This document shows, one piece after another, positions 17,839-27,740 of a stretch of DNA of 45,541 nucleotides. The notes beneath the pieces were generated by a model. That model was given only the letters and a program-made list of their open reading frames with translations. It was not told where the DNA came from and did no database searches. Origin of the DNA: Nitrospirae bacterium JdFR-85. GTDB lineage: Bacteria > Nitrospirota > Thermodesulfovibrionia > Thermodesulfovibrionales > JdFR-85. Where the stretch lies: NCBI GenBank assembly GCA_002011745.1, contig MTOU01000002.1, positions 1 through 45,541 of the forward strand, written 5' to 3'. Made by a program: the position numbers and the translations under genes. Numbering within the stretch: position 1 is the first letter of the stretch; each line of letters opens with the position of its first letter.

Positions 17839-19002
17839 ATGAAAATCGTCAGAGTTAAGAAGACCAAAAGGGTCCTTGGAGGATATCTCTGGGTATTCTC
17901 TAATGAGATAGAAGGCAAACTGAAGGGCTTCACCCCTGGAGAATTAGTAGAGCTTACAGACAGGAGAGGAAATTTTCTCGCTATAGGATATATAAATCCA
18001 AGGAGTCTGATTGCTGTAAGGATTCTCTCCAGAAAGAAGACAGAGATAAACCATAGCTTTTTTAAAACAAGAATTGAGGAAGCTCTCCTTTATAGACAGA
18101 AAATCTACAGTGGTTTTGAAAGCTACAGGGTCGTTTTCTCAGAATCGGACCTACTGCCTGGATTAATTGTGGACAGGTATGGAGACGTTGTTGTGGTACA
18201 GATACTCACCGCAGGAATGGAAGGTTTTAAGGACACAATTGTGGATATTATTAAAAAACTCTTGAATCCATCATGCATAATAATGAGAAATGATTCACCC
18301 TTCAGACAGATGGAGGGGCTTGAAATAGAAAAAGCTATTGTGGATGGTAGCCTTGAGAGATTGCCCATCATAAAAGAAGCTGGGCTTCAATTTGAGGTAG
18401 ACCCTCTGGAGGGACAGAAGACAGGCTTCTTCCTCGATCAGAGAGAAAATAGACAAGCATTCGCCTCCCTTATTGATGGTGGAGAAGGACTTGACCTTTT
18501 CTGCTACACAGGAGCATGGGGGCTTCATACTGCCCAACAGGGAGCAAAGGTCACCTGTGTTGACTCCTCAAAAACCGCCCTTTATATGGCTGAAAGGAAT
18601 GCTATTCTGAATGGAGTTGCCAACAGAGTGGAATTTGTCTGTGCAGATGTTTTTGAATATCTCACAGAACTTAGGGCTACACGAAAAAAATATGACTTTA
18701 TTGTGCTTGATCCCCCTGCATTTGTAAAGTCTCGTTCAACTCTAAACAAGGCGATCAAAGGCTACCGGTCTATTAATGCAAATGCAATGGCACTGTTGAA
18801 AAAAGGCGGCTTTATGGCCACCTCCTCATGTTCTCATCATCTCTCAGAGGAGGACTTCCTTGATGTGATACGATACGCAGCACAGGTGATAAACAGATAT
18901 GTGAGGGTGATTGAGCTAAGGTCTCAAGCAAAAGACCATCCTGTGCTTCTGAGTATGCCTGAGACGAGATACCTAAAATGTGCAATTCTACAGGTCTTCT
19001 GA
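17839..19002 (+). CDS. Class I SAM-dependent rRNA methyltransferase, RlmI-like
   Basis: A 387-residue protein from the ATG at 17839 (MKIVRVKKTKRVLGGYLWVF); an in-frame ATG 15 codons upstream gives residues not seen in the family. An N-terminal PUA-type RNA-binding domain is followed by a linker (SDLLPGLIVDRYGDVVVVQ) and a Rossmann methyltransferase domain with GLDLFCYTGAWGLHTAQQGA, the AdoMet-binding motif FLDQRENR just before it, and the catalytic motif DPPAFVKSR. The late SSCSHHLSEEDF is also typical. RlmI of E. coli makes m5C1962 in 23S rRNA; that target is likely but unproven here. It ends directly against the convergent ubiA-like gene. Confidence 0.88.
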   Translation: MKIVRVKKTKRVLGGYLWVFSNEIEGKLKGFTPGELVELTDRRGNFLAIGYINPRSLIAVRILSRKKTEINHSFFKTRIEEALLYRQKIYSGFESYRVVFSESDLLPGLIVDRYGDVVVVQILTAGMEGFKDTIVDIIKKLLNPSCIIMRNDSPFRQMEGLEIEKAIVDGSLERLPIIKEAGLQFEVDPLEGQKTGFFLDQRENRQAFASLIDGGEGLDLFCYTGAWGLHTAQQGAKVTCVDSSKTALYMAERNAILNGVANRVEFVCADVFEYLTELRATRKKYDFIVLDPPAFVKSRSTLNKAIKGYRSINANAMALLKKGGFMATSSCSHHLSEEDFLDVIRYAAQVINRYVRVIELRSQAKDHPVLLSMPETRYLKCAILQVF

Positions 19003-19857
19003 TCACAGAAGTATATCAAGGAATGTAAAGAAAAAGACTGTTATACTGATATAACCATTCATGTTAAAGAAGGCTATATCCAGCTTGCTCAGATCATCCT
19101 CTTTGACAAGACTATGCTCATACAGAAGAAGCCCTGCTGTTATGATTATACCAATATAATAAAAGACTCCGAGACCGAATATCCTACCAGTAAGCACAAG
19201 GAGCAGCCATGTAAACAGATGGAATGCCCTTGAAAGCCAGAGAGACCTTCTTATACCGAATCTCCGGGGGATGGATTGAAGTCCTGCCTTTCTGTCAAAT
19301 TCATAGTCCTGAAGGGCATAGAGTATATCAAATCCAGCAAGCCAGAAGATCACTGCCAGAGCAAGAGGTAGTATTTCAAAGTTAAACTCTCCCTTTATAG
19401 CAATCCATGCCCCTATGGGAGCACCAGATATAGCTATTCCAAGCACTATATGGCTCAACCATGTGAATCTCTTTGTATAGGGATAGAATATGAAAAAGAA
19501 TATCGCTACTGGGGACAATTTCAGACAAAGGGGATTCAATTTATAGGCTGAATAAACAAACAACGCAAGGGACAGCAGAACAAATACCACAGCCTCTGAT
19601 ACCTTAACAACACCCGTGGGTATCTCTCTTGAGGCAGTGCGGGGATTCATGGCGTCTATTTTTCTGTCAATAATCCTGTTTAGTCCCATGGCTGCAGACC
19701 TCCCTCCCACCATCGCAAGGGTTATCCAGAGAATCTCCCTTAGGGTGGGCACTCCTGAGGCTGCAAGCACAGCAGCAGTGAATGCAAAAGGCAGGGCAAA
19801 AACAGAATGGGAGAATTTTATCATCCTGAGATAAATGAGGGTCCTTTCAACAAGCAT
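19003..19857 (-). CDS. ubiA: UbiA-family prenyltransferase (quinone biosynthesis)
   Basis: A 284-residue inner-membrane protein with about eight membrane segments. The first aspartate-rich motif is NRIIDRKIDAMNPRT (near residue 60), the second YALQDYEFDRKAG (near 185); both bind Mg2+-prenyl diphosphate. The opening HSVFALPFAF and ASREIPTG are hallmarks of 4-hydroxybenzoate-type enzymes and of the related MqnP of the futalosine menaquinone route. In an anaerobe menaquinone is more likely than ubiquinone, so MqnP is a strong alternative; no other quinone gene is nearby to decide. The start is 4 bases from the DsrE-family stop, so the two are probably co-transcribed. Confidence 0.85.
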   Translation of the reverse strand: MLVERTLIYLRMIKFSHSVFALPFAFTAAVLAASGVPTLREILWITLAMVGGRSAAMGLNRIIDRKIDAMNPRTASREIPTGVVKVSEAVVFVLLSLALFVYSAYKLNPLCLKLSPVAIFFFIFYPYTKRFTWLSHIVLGIAISGAPIGAWIAIKGEFNFEILPLALAVIFWLAGFDILYALQDYEFDRKAGLQSIPRRFGIRRSLWLSRAFHLFTWLLLVLTGRIFGLGVFYYIGIIITAGLLLYEHSLVKEDDLSKLDIAFFNMNGYISITVFFFTFLDILL

Positions 19858-19860
19858 GGC

Positions 19861-20208
19861 TTAAGGCTTTATATAGGCATAACCCTCTGTCTGTCGTTTT
19901 ATCAATTCAGTCACCCCTGCAGGTACCACAGTGAGGAACTCTGGCAGGTTTTTCTCATCAATACAGAGCTCTCCACTTCCACAGAGGGCCTTGAGGGAGT
20001 TTCTACACACAGTAAATCTAACTCCTTTATCTGAAAGCTCTCTCATTCTCTGTAGCAATGTTTCATCAGAAAGCGCTTTCACAGAAGGACCATTCATTAA
20101 AACCCGCACCTTAACCGCCTCGTCTCCCCCATCTTTTAATAGATTTGTGATATTGCCGAGAAGGGTCTCCCATTTTTCAAACTCATTTATATGAAATATA
20201 ACTTTCAA
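19861..20208 (-). CDS. DsrE-family protein
   Basis: A 115-residue protein with the DsrE/F fold pattern: KVIFHINEFEKWETLLGNITNLLKD, then VRVLMNGPSVKAL and a cysteine in VRFTVCRNSLKALCG near residue 80. Family members move sulfane sulfur on that cysteine or are structural relatives without known function. It lies between ilvN and ubiA on one strand with gaps of 5 bases or less. Nothing in this context fixes its role; a link to sulfur metabolism is only suggested. Confidence 0.75.
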   Translation of the reverse strand: MKVIFHINEFEKWETLLGNITNLLKDGGDEAVKVRVLMNGPSVKALSDETLLQRMRELSDKGVRFTVCRNSLKALCGSGELCIDEKNLPEFLTVVPAGVTELIKRQTEGYAYIKP

Positions 20209-20213
20209 TATAT

Positions 20214-20696
20214 CTATTTTACCCCTTCTCTTGCAATGGCAATTTTCCCTGTCCTCACGAACTCCTTTATATTGAATGCCTTCATTAGTTCAACAAATGC
20301 CTCTATCTTCTTCTCATCGCCTGTTATCTCTATTGTATATGTTTGGGGACTTGAATCAACCACCTTACCACGGAATATCTCCACCAGCCTCAACACCTCT
20401 GCCTTGTCTTCTCGCTTGGGGGCCACCTTTATCAGAATCATTTCTCTTTCTACATGATCAACCTCTGTGAGATCAACCACTTTAATAACATCTATTAACT
20501 TATTCAGCTGTTTTGTTATCTGCTCTATTACCTGATCATCACCTGAGGTAACTATCGTCATAATAGAGATATTTGGATCTATAGTCTCACCTACCGAGAG
20601 ACTTTCTATGTTGTAACCTCTTCCACTAAAAAGACCTGATACCCTTGAGAGCACACCAAATTTATTCTCCACAAGCACACTTATGGTATGTCTCAT
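20214..20696 (-). CDS. ilvN: Acetolactate synthase small (regulatory) subunit
   Basis: A 160-residue protein with an N-terminal ACT domain ([33 protein letters not shown]) and a C-terminal domain ([32 protein letters not shown]). It binds valine and stimulates the catalytic subunit in branched-chain amino-acid synthesis. Its ATG overlaps the ilvB stop by 4 bases (ATGA), so the two are translationally coupled. The length matches the usual 160-170. It is also named ilvH in some genomes. Confidence 0.96.
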   Translation of the reverse strand: MRHTISVLVENKFGVLSRVSGLFSGRGYNIESLSVGETIDPNISIMTIVTSGDDQVIEQITKQLNKLIDVIKVVDLTEVDHVEREMILIKVAPKREDKAEVLRLVEIFRGKVVDSSPQTYTIEITGDEKKIEAFVELMKAFNIKEFVRTGKIAIAREGVK

Positions 20697-22429
20697 TTCA
20701 CTGCCCTCAGTTTCTTTTTCTCCTTCTTCTCTTCACCAAATATCATCTCATCAAGGGAACCTCCTGCTGGTACCATGGGGAATACCTTCTCCTTCCAATC
20801 CACAATAAAGTCCATGACCACAGGAAGGTCCTTCACCTTCAGAGCCTCTTTAATCACAGGCTCAACCTCAGAGGGTTTTGTTGCCCTGAGACCTACTGCA
20901 CCATAAGCCTCTGCAACTTTTACAAAATCAGGTACTGTATCGAGATGACTGTAGGAGTATCTCTCTGCATAAAAGAGTTCCTGCCACTGTCTCACCATAC
21001 CAAGATACATATTATTTAGAATCGCCACCTTGACAGGCAACTTATAGGTCACACAGGTGGCAAGCTCCTGTATATTCATCTGAAAACTACCATCTCCTGC
21101 AATATCTATTACTATCTTGTCAGGATGTGCCACTTGAGCACCCATGGCAGCAGGAAAGCCATATCCCATAGTGCCAAGACCTCCAGATGTGAGCAGTGTT
21201 CTGGGTCTGTCAAATTTATAAAACTGGGCAGTCCACATCTGGTTCTGACCCACCTCTGTTGAGATAATCGCCTTGCCTTTTGTAAGCTCGTATATCTTCT
21301 CAACCACAAACTGAGGCTTTATAATATTTTCATCAAACTCATAACTGAGAGGTCTCTCCTGTTTCCACTTCTCAATCTGCTTAAGCCATGCCTTTCTTAC
21401 AGCCTCCCACTGTACTTTGCCCCCTTCCTTAAGCATCTCCACAAGCACCTTCAAGACCCTCTTTGCATCTCCTACTATAGGAACATCAACCCTCACATTC
21501 TTTCTGATAGAGGAAGGGTCTATATCAATATGTATAATCTTGGCCTTGGGAGCGAAGGAAGATATCCGCCCAGTAACCCTGTCATCAAATCTTATACCTA
21601 CTGCTATCAGCAGGTCTGACTCCTGAATCGCCTTATTTGCATAATAGGAGCCATGCATGCCTGGCATACCGAGGGAAAGTCTATGTGTACCAGGGAATAC
21701 CCCAAGCCCCATAAGGGTCATTATCACAGGTATCTCTGTTAATTCTGCAAGTTCCTTTAGTTCCTTGCTCGCATCAGAATGAACCACACCACCTCCGGCT
21801 ATGATCACAGGTCTCTTAGCCTTCTGTATCTCATTGGCAGCCTGCTTTATCATCCAGCGATTGCCCTCATACTTGGGGTTATATCCCCTTATAGTCACTT
21901 TATCAGGACAATGGAAGGTGGTTTTATCGCCAAGCACATCCTTGGGAAGGTCAATCAGTACAGGCCCTGGTCTTCCTGTGGTGGCTATATGAAATGCCTC
22001 TTTCATTATTCTGGCCAGATCCTTCACATCCTTTACAAGATAGTTATGTTTTGTACAGGGTCTTGTTATACCAACTATATCTGCTTCCTGAAATGCATCA
22101 TTACCTATCAGCTTTGTGGGAACCTGCCCAGTAAGAACAATTACAGGAATAGAGTCCATATACGCGGTGGCTATTCCTGTTACAGTATTTGTGGCTCCAG
22201 GGCCTGAAGTCACCAGCACCACACCTGGCCTTCCTGTAGAACGGGCATAACCATCTGCTGCATGAACTGCTCCTTGCTCATGCCTTGTTAGTACTAACTG
22301 AATATCCTTGTCATCATAGAGGAGGTCAAAGATACCCAGCACCACACCACCAGGGTAGCCAAAGATATGTTTTACCCCTTCCCTTTTCAGGCATTCAATA
22401 ACTATCTGTGCCCCTGTCCTCTTCATCAA
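20693..22429 (-). CDS. ilvB: Acetolactate synthase large (catalytic) subunit
   Basis: A 578-residue thiamine-diphosphate enzyme that condenses two pyruvates to acetolactate, or pyruvate with 2-oxobutyrate, the first common step of valine, leucine and isoleucine synthesis. Visible are [12 protein letters not shown], the catalytic glutamate in [17 protein letters not shown], the FAD-like middle domain and the ThDP motif [14 protein letters not shown] near residue 440. It begins MMKRTGAQ; either Met is possible, with GAGAAAGGA upstream as Shine-Dalgarno. The 158 bases before it are AT-rich; I see no T-box or attenuator hairpin there. Confidence 0.97.
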   Translation of the reverse strand: MMKRTGAQIVIECLKREGVKHIFGYPGGVVLGIFDLLYDDKDIQLVLTRHEQGAVHAADGYARSTGRPGVVLVTSGPGATNTVTGIATAYMDSIPVIVLTGQVPTKLIGNDAFQEADIVGITRPCTKHNYLVKDVKDLARIMKEAFHIATTGRPGPVLIDLPKDVLGDKTTFHCPDKVTIRGYNPKYEGNRWMIKQAANEIQKAKRPVIIAGGGVVHSDASKELKELAELTEIPVIMTLMGLGVFPGTHRLSLGMPGMHGSYYANKAIQESDLLIAVGIRFDDRVTGRISSFAPKAKIIHIDIDPSSIRKNVRVDVPIVGDAKRVLKVLVEMLKEGGKVQWEAVRKAWLKQIEKWKQERPLSYEFDENIIKPQFVVEKIYELTKGKAIISTEVGQNQMWTAQFYKFDRPRTLLTSGGLGTMGYGFPAAMGAQVAHPDKIVIDIAGDGSFQMNIQELATCVTYKLPVKVAILNNMYLGMVRQWQELFYAERYSYSHLDTVPDFVKVAEAYGAVGLRATKPSEVEPVIKEALKVKDLPVVMDFIVDWKEKVFPMVPAGGSLDEMIFGEEKKEKKKLRAVK

Positions 22430-22587
22430 ATAATCCTTTCTCTCTTCTTAATCTTAAAGATAATTTAAAATTATAACTAAAAAGATACTGTAAAATCTAC
22501 TTTCAGTAAAACTAAGAATAATCATTGAAAATTTCTATAAAGAACAACTAAAATTTATAAACACTTCTATTCTAAAAAGAGAATATC

Positions 22588-23853
22588 TTGAAAGGATTTC
22601 AGAAAGCAGACGAAAAAACCATCTTAGTGGGGTTATTCTTATTTGGTCTTAGCCTACCCCTTTCAAAGAGTCTCAATACCACTGTTATGGCTTTAATATA
22701 TCTATATCTCTTTATCCTGATCTTTCTGAGAAACACTCTGAGATGGCAGAAAATCTTTAATCATAAACAGCCCCTAACCATCCCATTTGTTCTGTACATC
22801 TCAACAGCAGTTGTAGGACTCTTATTCTCAGAAAACCTTCTCGAGGGAGTTAAATATGTAAAAACCTTGGTAAATCTCTTTCTCATTTACTTTCTCATCT
22901 CCAATCTCATAGACATATTAAAAAAGGAAAAGTTAACTGAGAGGCTGGTGATTAGTTTCATAATTGGACTTTCTATTCTCAATATAATAGGGTTTGCAGA
23001 ATATATTGGTCTTTGGGGAGAAAAACAATATATTATTCCCCCTAAGCCTCTGAATGTCCATCATATATGGCTTGGTAATCTAAATGCAGTGGGTTTATAT
23101 ACCGCTGTGGGGCTTCTGCTACAATCCAGCCAGAGAGGCTATCTGTATAAAGCAATCATTTCCAGTTTTATTCTCTTTTCACTACTTACGATAATCTTTT
23201 CTACTTCAAGAACAGCATGGGTAGGAATATTTATAGCATCCATTGTTTTCTTCTACCTGATATTCTCTCGTAAGAGATACTTTATATTCACAATCCTCTT
23301 CATGGTTGCTGTCTCTGTTTTTTTATTTTTCTTTAATAGCCTTGTCCATCAGAGGATTATGATGATATTCAGTGACATCTATAGATTCCTCTCTGGCTAC
23401 ACAGATACCTCAATCGGAGCAAGGCTCCTGATGTGGAAAGCCTCTTTTAAGATGTTTTTGGCATCGCCTGTTTTTGGTGTTGGAACAGGAGACTATGTGA
23501 TTACTTTACTGAATTATGTTAAAAAGGGAGAGTTACCACAATTTATATTACGATATAATCAACCTCATAACATGTATATGAATGTACTTGCAACAAATGG
23601 AATTATAGGGTTTTCGGCCTTGCTGTATATCTTCTATACTATCTTCAAGTATTCAAAGAAGCTGTTGTTTAACCCGGAAACAAGGATTTGGGGGCTTGTA
23701 ACAACAATAGTTGCAGTACACTACATGAGCGCAGGACTGACAGAGTCATTATTTAATATACATATGCTTGTGTGTGTGTTTGCTTTTGTGATGGGAGTAT
23801 TCTTGAGATATGAAAATACAAACAACCTGATAGAGCAAACCCCACAGAATTAA
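22588..23853 (+). CDS. O-antigen ligase family membrane protein
   Basis: A 421-residue membrane protein with about 11 hydrophobic segments and one large periplasmic loop (about 270-330). The Wzy_C/WaaL hallmarks are visible: FSTSRTAWVGI with the conserved arginine, and YNQPHNMYMNVLATNGIIG with the conserved histidine. It would join O-antigen or another glycan from undecaprenyl diphosphate to lipid A-core, which argues for a Gram-negative envelope; a polymerase of the same fold is the alternative. The TTG start at 22588 follows AAAGAGA. It converges with the glycosyltransferase gene (4-base overlap). Confidence 0.87.
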   Translation: MKGFQKADEKTILVGLFLFGLSLPLSKSLNTTVMALIYLYLFILIFLRNTLRWQKIFNHKQPLTIPFVLYISTAVVGLLFSENLLEGVKYVKTLVNLFLIYFLISNLIDILKKEKLTERLVISFIIGLSILNIIGFAEYIGLWGEKQYIIPPKPLNVHHIWLGNLNAVGLYTAVGLLLQSSQRGYLYKAIISSFILFSLLTIIFSTSRTAWVGIFIASIVFFYLIFSRKRYFIFTILFMVAVSVFLFFFNSLVHQRIMMIFSDIYRFLSGYTDTSIGARLLMWKASFKMFLASPVFGVGTGDYVITLLNYVKKGELPQFILRYNQPHNMYMNVLATNGIIGFSALLYIFYTIFKYSKKLLFNPETRIWGLVTTIVAVHYMSAGLTESLFNIHMLVCVFAFVMGVFLRYENTNNLIEQTPQN

Positions 23854-24614
23854 AAAGATCCTTTTGCGGATTTATTGTTTCTCATCAAATCAAGTAATTT
23901 CTGATATTTAAAATAAACCCCCAGTGATTTAAGAAGGGCTACATTAAAACCCTCTCTTCCATCAAGAAATCCACCTCTGAATATATAGTCTTTCAGAAAT
24001 AATGCCATCGCATGGATGAAAGGAGAAAAAGAGTTTGCCTTCTTACCATTTTTTAACATCTGCTCTGCCCCTAAGGATGAATATCTGTTCATCTTCTCAA
24101 GCATACTGCTCAGGTCTTCGAAGGCATGATGGACAATAGGATTAGAGAGCTTACCCACTCTACCCTCTACAACCACCCTTTCATGTACAACCGAATCAGT
24201 AAATCTACCAGCCTCTCTCTTGAACAACCTGAGCACATGATCAGGATACTGACCTCCATGTCGAAGCCATTTTGAACCATACAGATTTTTGCGTGGTATC
24301 ATAAATCCACTGTAGAGATTGCTTTTAACACTGCCTATTATCTCTTCTGCCAAGGGTTCTGGCACTTCTTCATCAGCGTCTATACTGAGCACCCACTCTC
24401 CAGCAGCCTTCTCAAGGGCAGACTGTTTCTGTAAACCAAATCCTTTCCATTGTTCTATAAAGATCCTCTGGGTATATCTTGCTGCTATGTCCAGGGTGTG
24501 GTCTGTACTGCCAGAGTCTACAACCACTATCTCGTCACAGAACTTCAGGCTTTTAAGACATTTTTCGATCTTCTCTGCCTCATTGAATGTAATCACTATT
24601 GCCGACAGCAACAA
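23850..24614 (-). CDS. Family 2 glycosyltransferase, WaaE/KdtX-like
   Basis: A 254-residue GT-A enzyme: LSAIVITFNEAEKIEKCLKSL at the start, VVVDSGSTDHT, and the metal-binding DADEEVP near residue 77. The region MIPRKNLYGSKWLRHGGQYPDHVLRLF and VHERVVVEG is typical of the WaaE/KdtX group, which adds glucose to the LPS inner core. The genes on both sides are also LPS-type, supporting a core-assembly role. The sugar donor cannot be told. It lies 12 bases downstream of another glycosyltransferase on the same strand. Confidence 0.87.
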   Translation of the reverse strand: MLLSAIVITFNEAEKIEKCLKSLKFCDEIVVVDSGSTDHTLDIAARYTQRIFIEQWKGFGLQKQSALEKAAGEWVLSIDADEEVPEPLAEEIIGSVKSNLYSGFMIPRKNLYGSKWLRHGGQYPDHVLRLFKREAGRFTDSVVHERVVVEGRVGKLSNPIVHHAFEDLSSMLEKMNRYSSLGAEQMLKNGKKANSFSPFIHAMALFLKDYIFRGGFLDGREGFNVALLKSLGVYFKYQKLLDLMRNNKSAKGSF

Positions 24615-24626
24615 CTGCTCCTCCCC

Positions 24627-25415
24627 TTAAAGATATTTGTCTATCCCTTCTTTACAGTAATACTTATCACTCTTTAATGTCCTCTCCAGCAGTTCTATAT
24701 TCCTCCTCAGGGCATCCCTGTTGTATTTATCATGATAAAGATGGAACACATTTGCCCTAAACTTTATATCCTTCCGTTTCAACCCGTACTTATACAACCT
24801 TACAACAAGCTCTGTATCCTCTTTCCCCCATCCTTGGAATTCTTCATTAAAACCATTGACAGCAATAAAATCATCTCTGAACATGCTCATGTTGCAGCTT
24901 CTCACGCCTTTTATTCTTTTTGTCTTCATTATTATAGGAATCCAAAACCTAAAAGAGTTTGAGATATTCTGGACCTCTCCATTTATATATAGACGGAATA
25001 GCCGAGGGTATGTGATCTCAGAGTGCTTAAAATATTCAGAAGCCTTTGGACCGAGCAGAACCCTATGTCCTTGAATAAAATATCCTCTTTCAGCATATCT
25101 GATATGGTCTTCTACTAAATACCTTGAGGGAATTGTATCATCATCTGAGAAGATAATATATTGGCCTGAACTGAGTGCCACTGCCTTGTTTCTGATCTCA
25201 GAGACTCTGAAACCTCTGTCTTCATGCCAGCAATGAATTATTTTTACATCTCCATTATTTTCGAATTCTTTAATCACTCTCTCTGTCTCCTCAGAAGAGC
25301 CGTCATCTGCTATAACTATCTCTTCTGGTAGAACCGTCTGATTAAGATATGCTTTTAATGCAAGCCTCAAATATTCTGGGCGGTTATAAGTGCTTATTAT
25401 TACTGAAACTCTCAC
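24627..25415 (-). CDS. Family 2 glycosyltransferase with galactosyltransferase-type C-terminus
   Basis: A 262-residue cytoplasmic enzyme. The GT-A domain has VSVIISTYNRPEYLRLAL, VIADDGSSEET, a HEDRGFRVSEIRNKA segment and the metal site FSDDDTIP near residue 92. The C-terminal part, VNGFNEEFQGWGKEDTELVVRLYKYG, is the Glyco_transf_7C motif that contacts the acceptor. It is probably part of LPS or exopolysaccharide assembly with the next gene and the O-antigen ligase. Substrates are unknown. Confidence 0.87.
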   Translation of the reverse strand: MRVSVIISTYNRPEYLRLALKAYLNQTVLPEEIVIADDGSSEETERVIKEFENNGDVKIIHCWHEDRGFRVSEIRNKAVALSSGQYIIFSDDDTIPSRYLVEDHIRYAERGYFIQGHRVLLGPKASEYFKHSEITYPRLFRLYINGEVQNISNSFRFWIPIIMKTKRIKGVRSCNMSMFRDDFIAVNGFNEEFQGWGKEDTELVVRLYKYGLKRKDIKFRANVFHLYHDKYNRDALRRNIELLERTLKSDKYYCKEGIDKYL

Positions 25416-25536
25416 CTTAATTGAATTATATCAAAGGTGGTTTGGCTACTGAAAAATCTATCCTTTTTATGATTATGCTTAATAATAAGGACAGAGGTCA
25501 ACAACTTAGGTCTCCAGAGTCAGAATTTATATACCT

Positions 25537-26238
25537 TTAATTATTGCTATATGCGTCTGCTGTAACCAAGACTTCGGTCTGCTGAAGTTCATAAAGATAC
25601 TTTCCAGGACAGGCCTCAGGAGCTATAAAAATATCTGTTAGCCTCCTGAAAGCATCGCTTTTCTCTTTTCCTGTAACAATAAGAAAAATGCTTCCTGATC
25701 TTCTTAACAATGGCAATGTAACAGTCACTCTTGCTGGAACTACAGAAGGTTCAATAACTTCAGCTACCCATCTCTGCGGCTGTTTCAAAAGAGGGCTGTA
25801 GGGGAAAAGGGAGGCAATATGACAGTCTGCCCCGAGCCCAAGAATAACAAGATCAAAACCCTCTCTTAAACAGAGACGCAGCAGATTCTCATATTCTCTC
25901 GCAGCTTCCTGTATTGTCAATCCTGTATCAATAAAATGGATATTCTCTACAGGAATGGAAACCCTGCTGAGCAGCATCTCTTTAAGCATCTTAGAATTGC
26001 TCGTAGGGCTATCAGGGCTTACATATCTTTCATCCACCTGGAAAATATGGACATTCTGCCAAGACATATCCTCTTGAGCAAGCCTTTTCAGCACTGCTAT
26101 AGGAGAACGGCCACCTGAGACTGCCATATTGAATCTTCCTCTCATAAATAAGGCCTTTTGACAAAGGTGTTTAATCTTCCGAACTGCATAAAGAGCCATC
26201 TCTTCCTCATTTTTTAAAGGAACTATCTTACCCACCAC
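25537..26238 (-). CDS. pgl: 6-phosphogluconolactonase
   Basis: A 233-residue protein of the glucosamine-6-phosphate isomerase/6-phosphogluconolactonase fold. NMAVSGGRSPIAVLKRL near residue 38, VHIFQVDERYVSPDSPTSN, and DLVILGLGADCHIASLFP are the DevB/Pgl signatures. It hydrolyses 6-phosphogluconolactone in the oxidative pentose phosphate path. It overlaps the end of zwf by 16 bases, so the two consecutive steps are translationally coupled. I see no gnd in the window, so 6-phosphogluconate may go elsewhere. Confidence 0.94.
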   Translation of the reverse strand: MVGKIVPLKNEEEMALYAVRKIKHLCQKALFMRGRFNMAVSGGRSPIAVLKRLAQEDMSWQNVHIFQVDERYVSPDSPTSNSKMLKEMLLSRVSIPVENIHFIDTGLTIQEAAREYENLLRLCLREGFDLVILGLGADCHIASLFPYSPLLKQPQRWVAEVIEPSVVPARVTVTLPLLRRSGSIFLIVTGKEKSDAFRRLTDIFIAPEACPGKYLYELQQTEVLVTADAYSNN

Positions 26239-27731
26239 TGTCTGCCATCTCTTCTAATAAACTCCTCTGCCTCTGGAGGCCCCCAGGTGCCTGCCCTATA
26301 ATCATTAATATGGAATATAAGTTTTTTGCCTTTATCGAGGAACTTCAGGATAGGGGTAAAAAACTCCCAGGCCTTTTCCACCCCCTCCTGCCCCACAAAG
26401 ATGAGATGGTCACCCCTTAAGCAGTCCATCAGGACTCTCTCATATGCCTCAGGCATGGAATGGTCTTGTTGACGGTAGGAGAAGTTCATTGTCACCTCTC
26501 TAAAGCATAATGTTGTCCCTGGTATTTTTGTCTGAAAGGTAAGTTCTATAGCCTCATCAGGCTGTATTCTAAAAACAAGCACATTCGGCTTTATCTCCTC
26601 AGATAAGACATTTTTAAAGATTGAGTGAGGAACTGTCTTGAAATGTATTGATACCTCTGTAACTCGTCTTTTAAGCCTTTTGCCTGAACGGAGATAGAAA
26701 GGAACCCCCTGCCATCGCCAGTTATCTATAAAGACCTTAAGTGCAGCAAATGTAGGAGTATGGGAATCCTTTCTTACCCCTTCCTCATCTCTGTATCCCA
26801 CAACCTTCTGTCCATCTATCACTCCTTCAATATACTGACCAAACACCGTATACTCAGGTATATCTGCCCTTGTTATCTCTCTCAGGGATCTGAACACTTT
26901 AACCTTCTCCTCCCTTATCCTGGCTGGCTCAAACAGTGCAGGTGGCTCCATTGCTATTAGGCTCATTAACTGAAGTATATGATTCTGGAACATGTCTCTT
27001 ATAATGCCTGCCTTCTCATAGTATCCTGCCCTCTTTTCTACTCCTATACTCTCTGAGGCAGTAATCTGGACATGGTCAATAAAGTTCCTATTCCATATTG
27101 GTTCAAATATAGAATTGGCAAACCTAAACAGAAGAATATCTTGCACAGTCTCCTTACCAAGGTAGTGGTCAATACGGAATATCTCCTCCTCTTTAAAGTA
27201 TCTCTGGAGAAGTTCATTCAGTCTCTTTGCAGAGGGCAAATCCCATCCAAAGGGTTTCTCTACCACAATTCTTTTCCATCCTTCACTCTCAGCAAGTCCA
27301 CTTTCTCCAATCATTTTTACTATATCTTCAGTAAGCTGTGGTGGAACAGCAAGATAAAAGAGCCTGTTACCTTTCGTCTGAAAGGTCTTCTCATGTCTCT
27401 TAAGCGTCTTCCTTAGAGTTATATATGTGATTCTGTCATTATAATCAATAGGCTGGAAAAAGAGATGTCTCTTGAAGTTCTGCCAAAGTGCATCTGTGGT
27501 TACATGCTCTGACAGTATATCTCTAAATTCAATACTTGAGTATTCAGTCCTTGCAGTGCCAAGAATAAAGAATCTTTCTGGTACAAGAGACTCCTTATAG
27601 ATGTTAAACAGGGCAGGAATAAGCTTTCTCTTGGTAAGGTCTCCTGAGGCTCCAAATATTACTAAGGCAAAGGGCTCAGATACAGGTTCAAGAAGGCAGA
27701 CAGGAGATTGTTTCTTTCTTTTTATCCCCAT
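26223..27731 (-). CDS. zwf: Glucose-6-phosphate 1-dehydrogenase
   Basis: A 502-residue enzyme that oxidises glucose 6-phosphate to the lactone and makes NADPH. Signatures: the dinucleotide site FGASGDLTKRKLIPALFN near residue 30, VVEKPFGWDLPSAKRLN, and the active-site motif FRIDHYLGKETVQ near residue 200. The length is normal (about 490-510). It lies in a leftward run after lysC (9-base gap) and overlaps pgl. Confidence 0.97.
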   Translation of the reverse strand: MGIKRKKQSPVCLLEPVSEPFALVIFGASGDLTKRKLIPALFNIYKESLVPERFFILGTARTEYSSIEFRDILSEHVTTDALWQNFKRHLFFQPIDYNDRITYITLRKTLKRHEKTFQTKGNRLFYLAVPPQLTEDIVKMIGESGLAESEGWKRIVVEKPFGWDLPSAKRLNELLQRYFKEEEIFRIDHYLGKETVQDILLFRFANSIFEPIWNRNFIDHVQITASESIGVEKRAGYYEKAGIIRDMFQNHILQLMSLIAMEPPALFEPARIREEKVKVFRSLREITRADIPEYTVFGQYIEGVIDGQKVVGYRDEEGVRKDSHTPTFAALKVFIDNWRWQGVPFYLRSGKRLKRRVTEVSIHFKTVPHSIFKNVLSEEIKPNVLVFRIQPDEAIELTFQTKIPGTTLCFREVTMNFSYRQQDHSMPEAYERVLMDCLRGDHLIFVGQEGVEKAWEFFTPILKFLDKGKKLIFHINDYRAGTWGPPEAEEFIRRDGRQWWVR

Positions 27732-27740
27732 TTTGAGGTG

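Noticed and set aside
22430-22587. T-box or leader-peptide attenuator before ilvB
   Set aside because: The region is AT-rich, without a specifier-loop pattern, T-box sequence, terminator hairpin or run of branched-chain codons that I can see.
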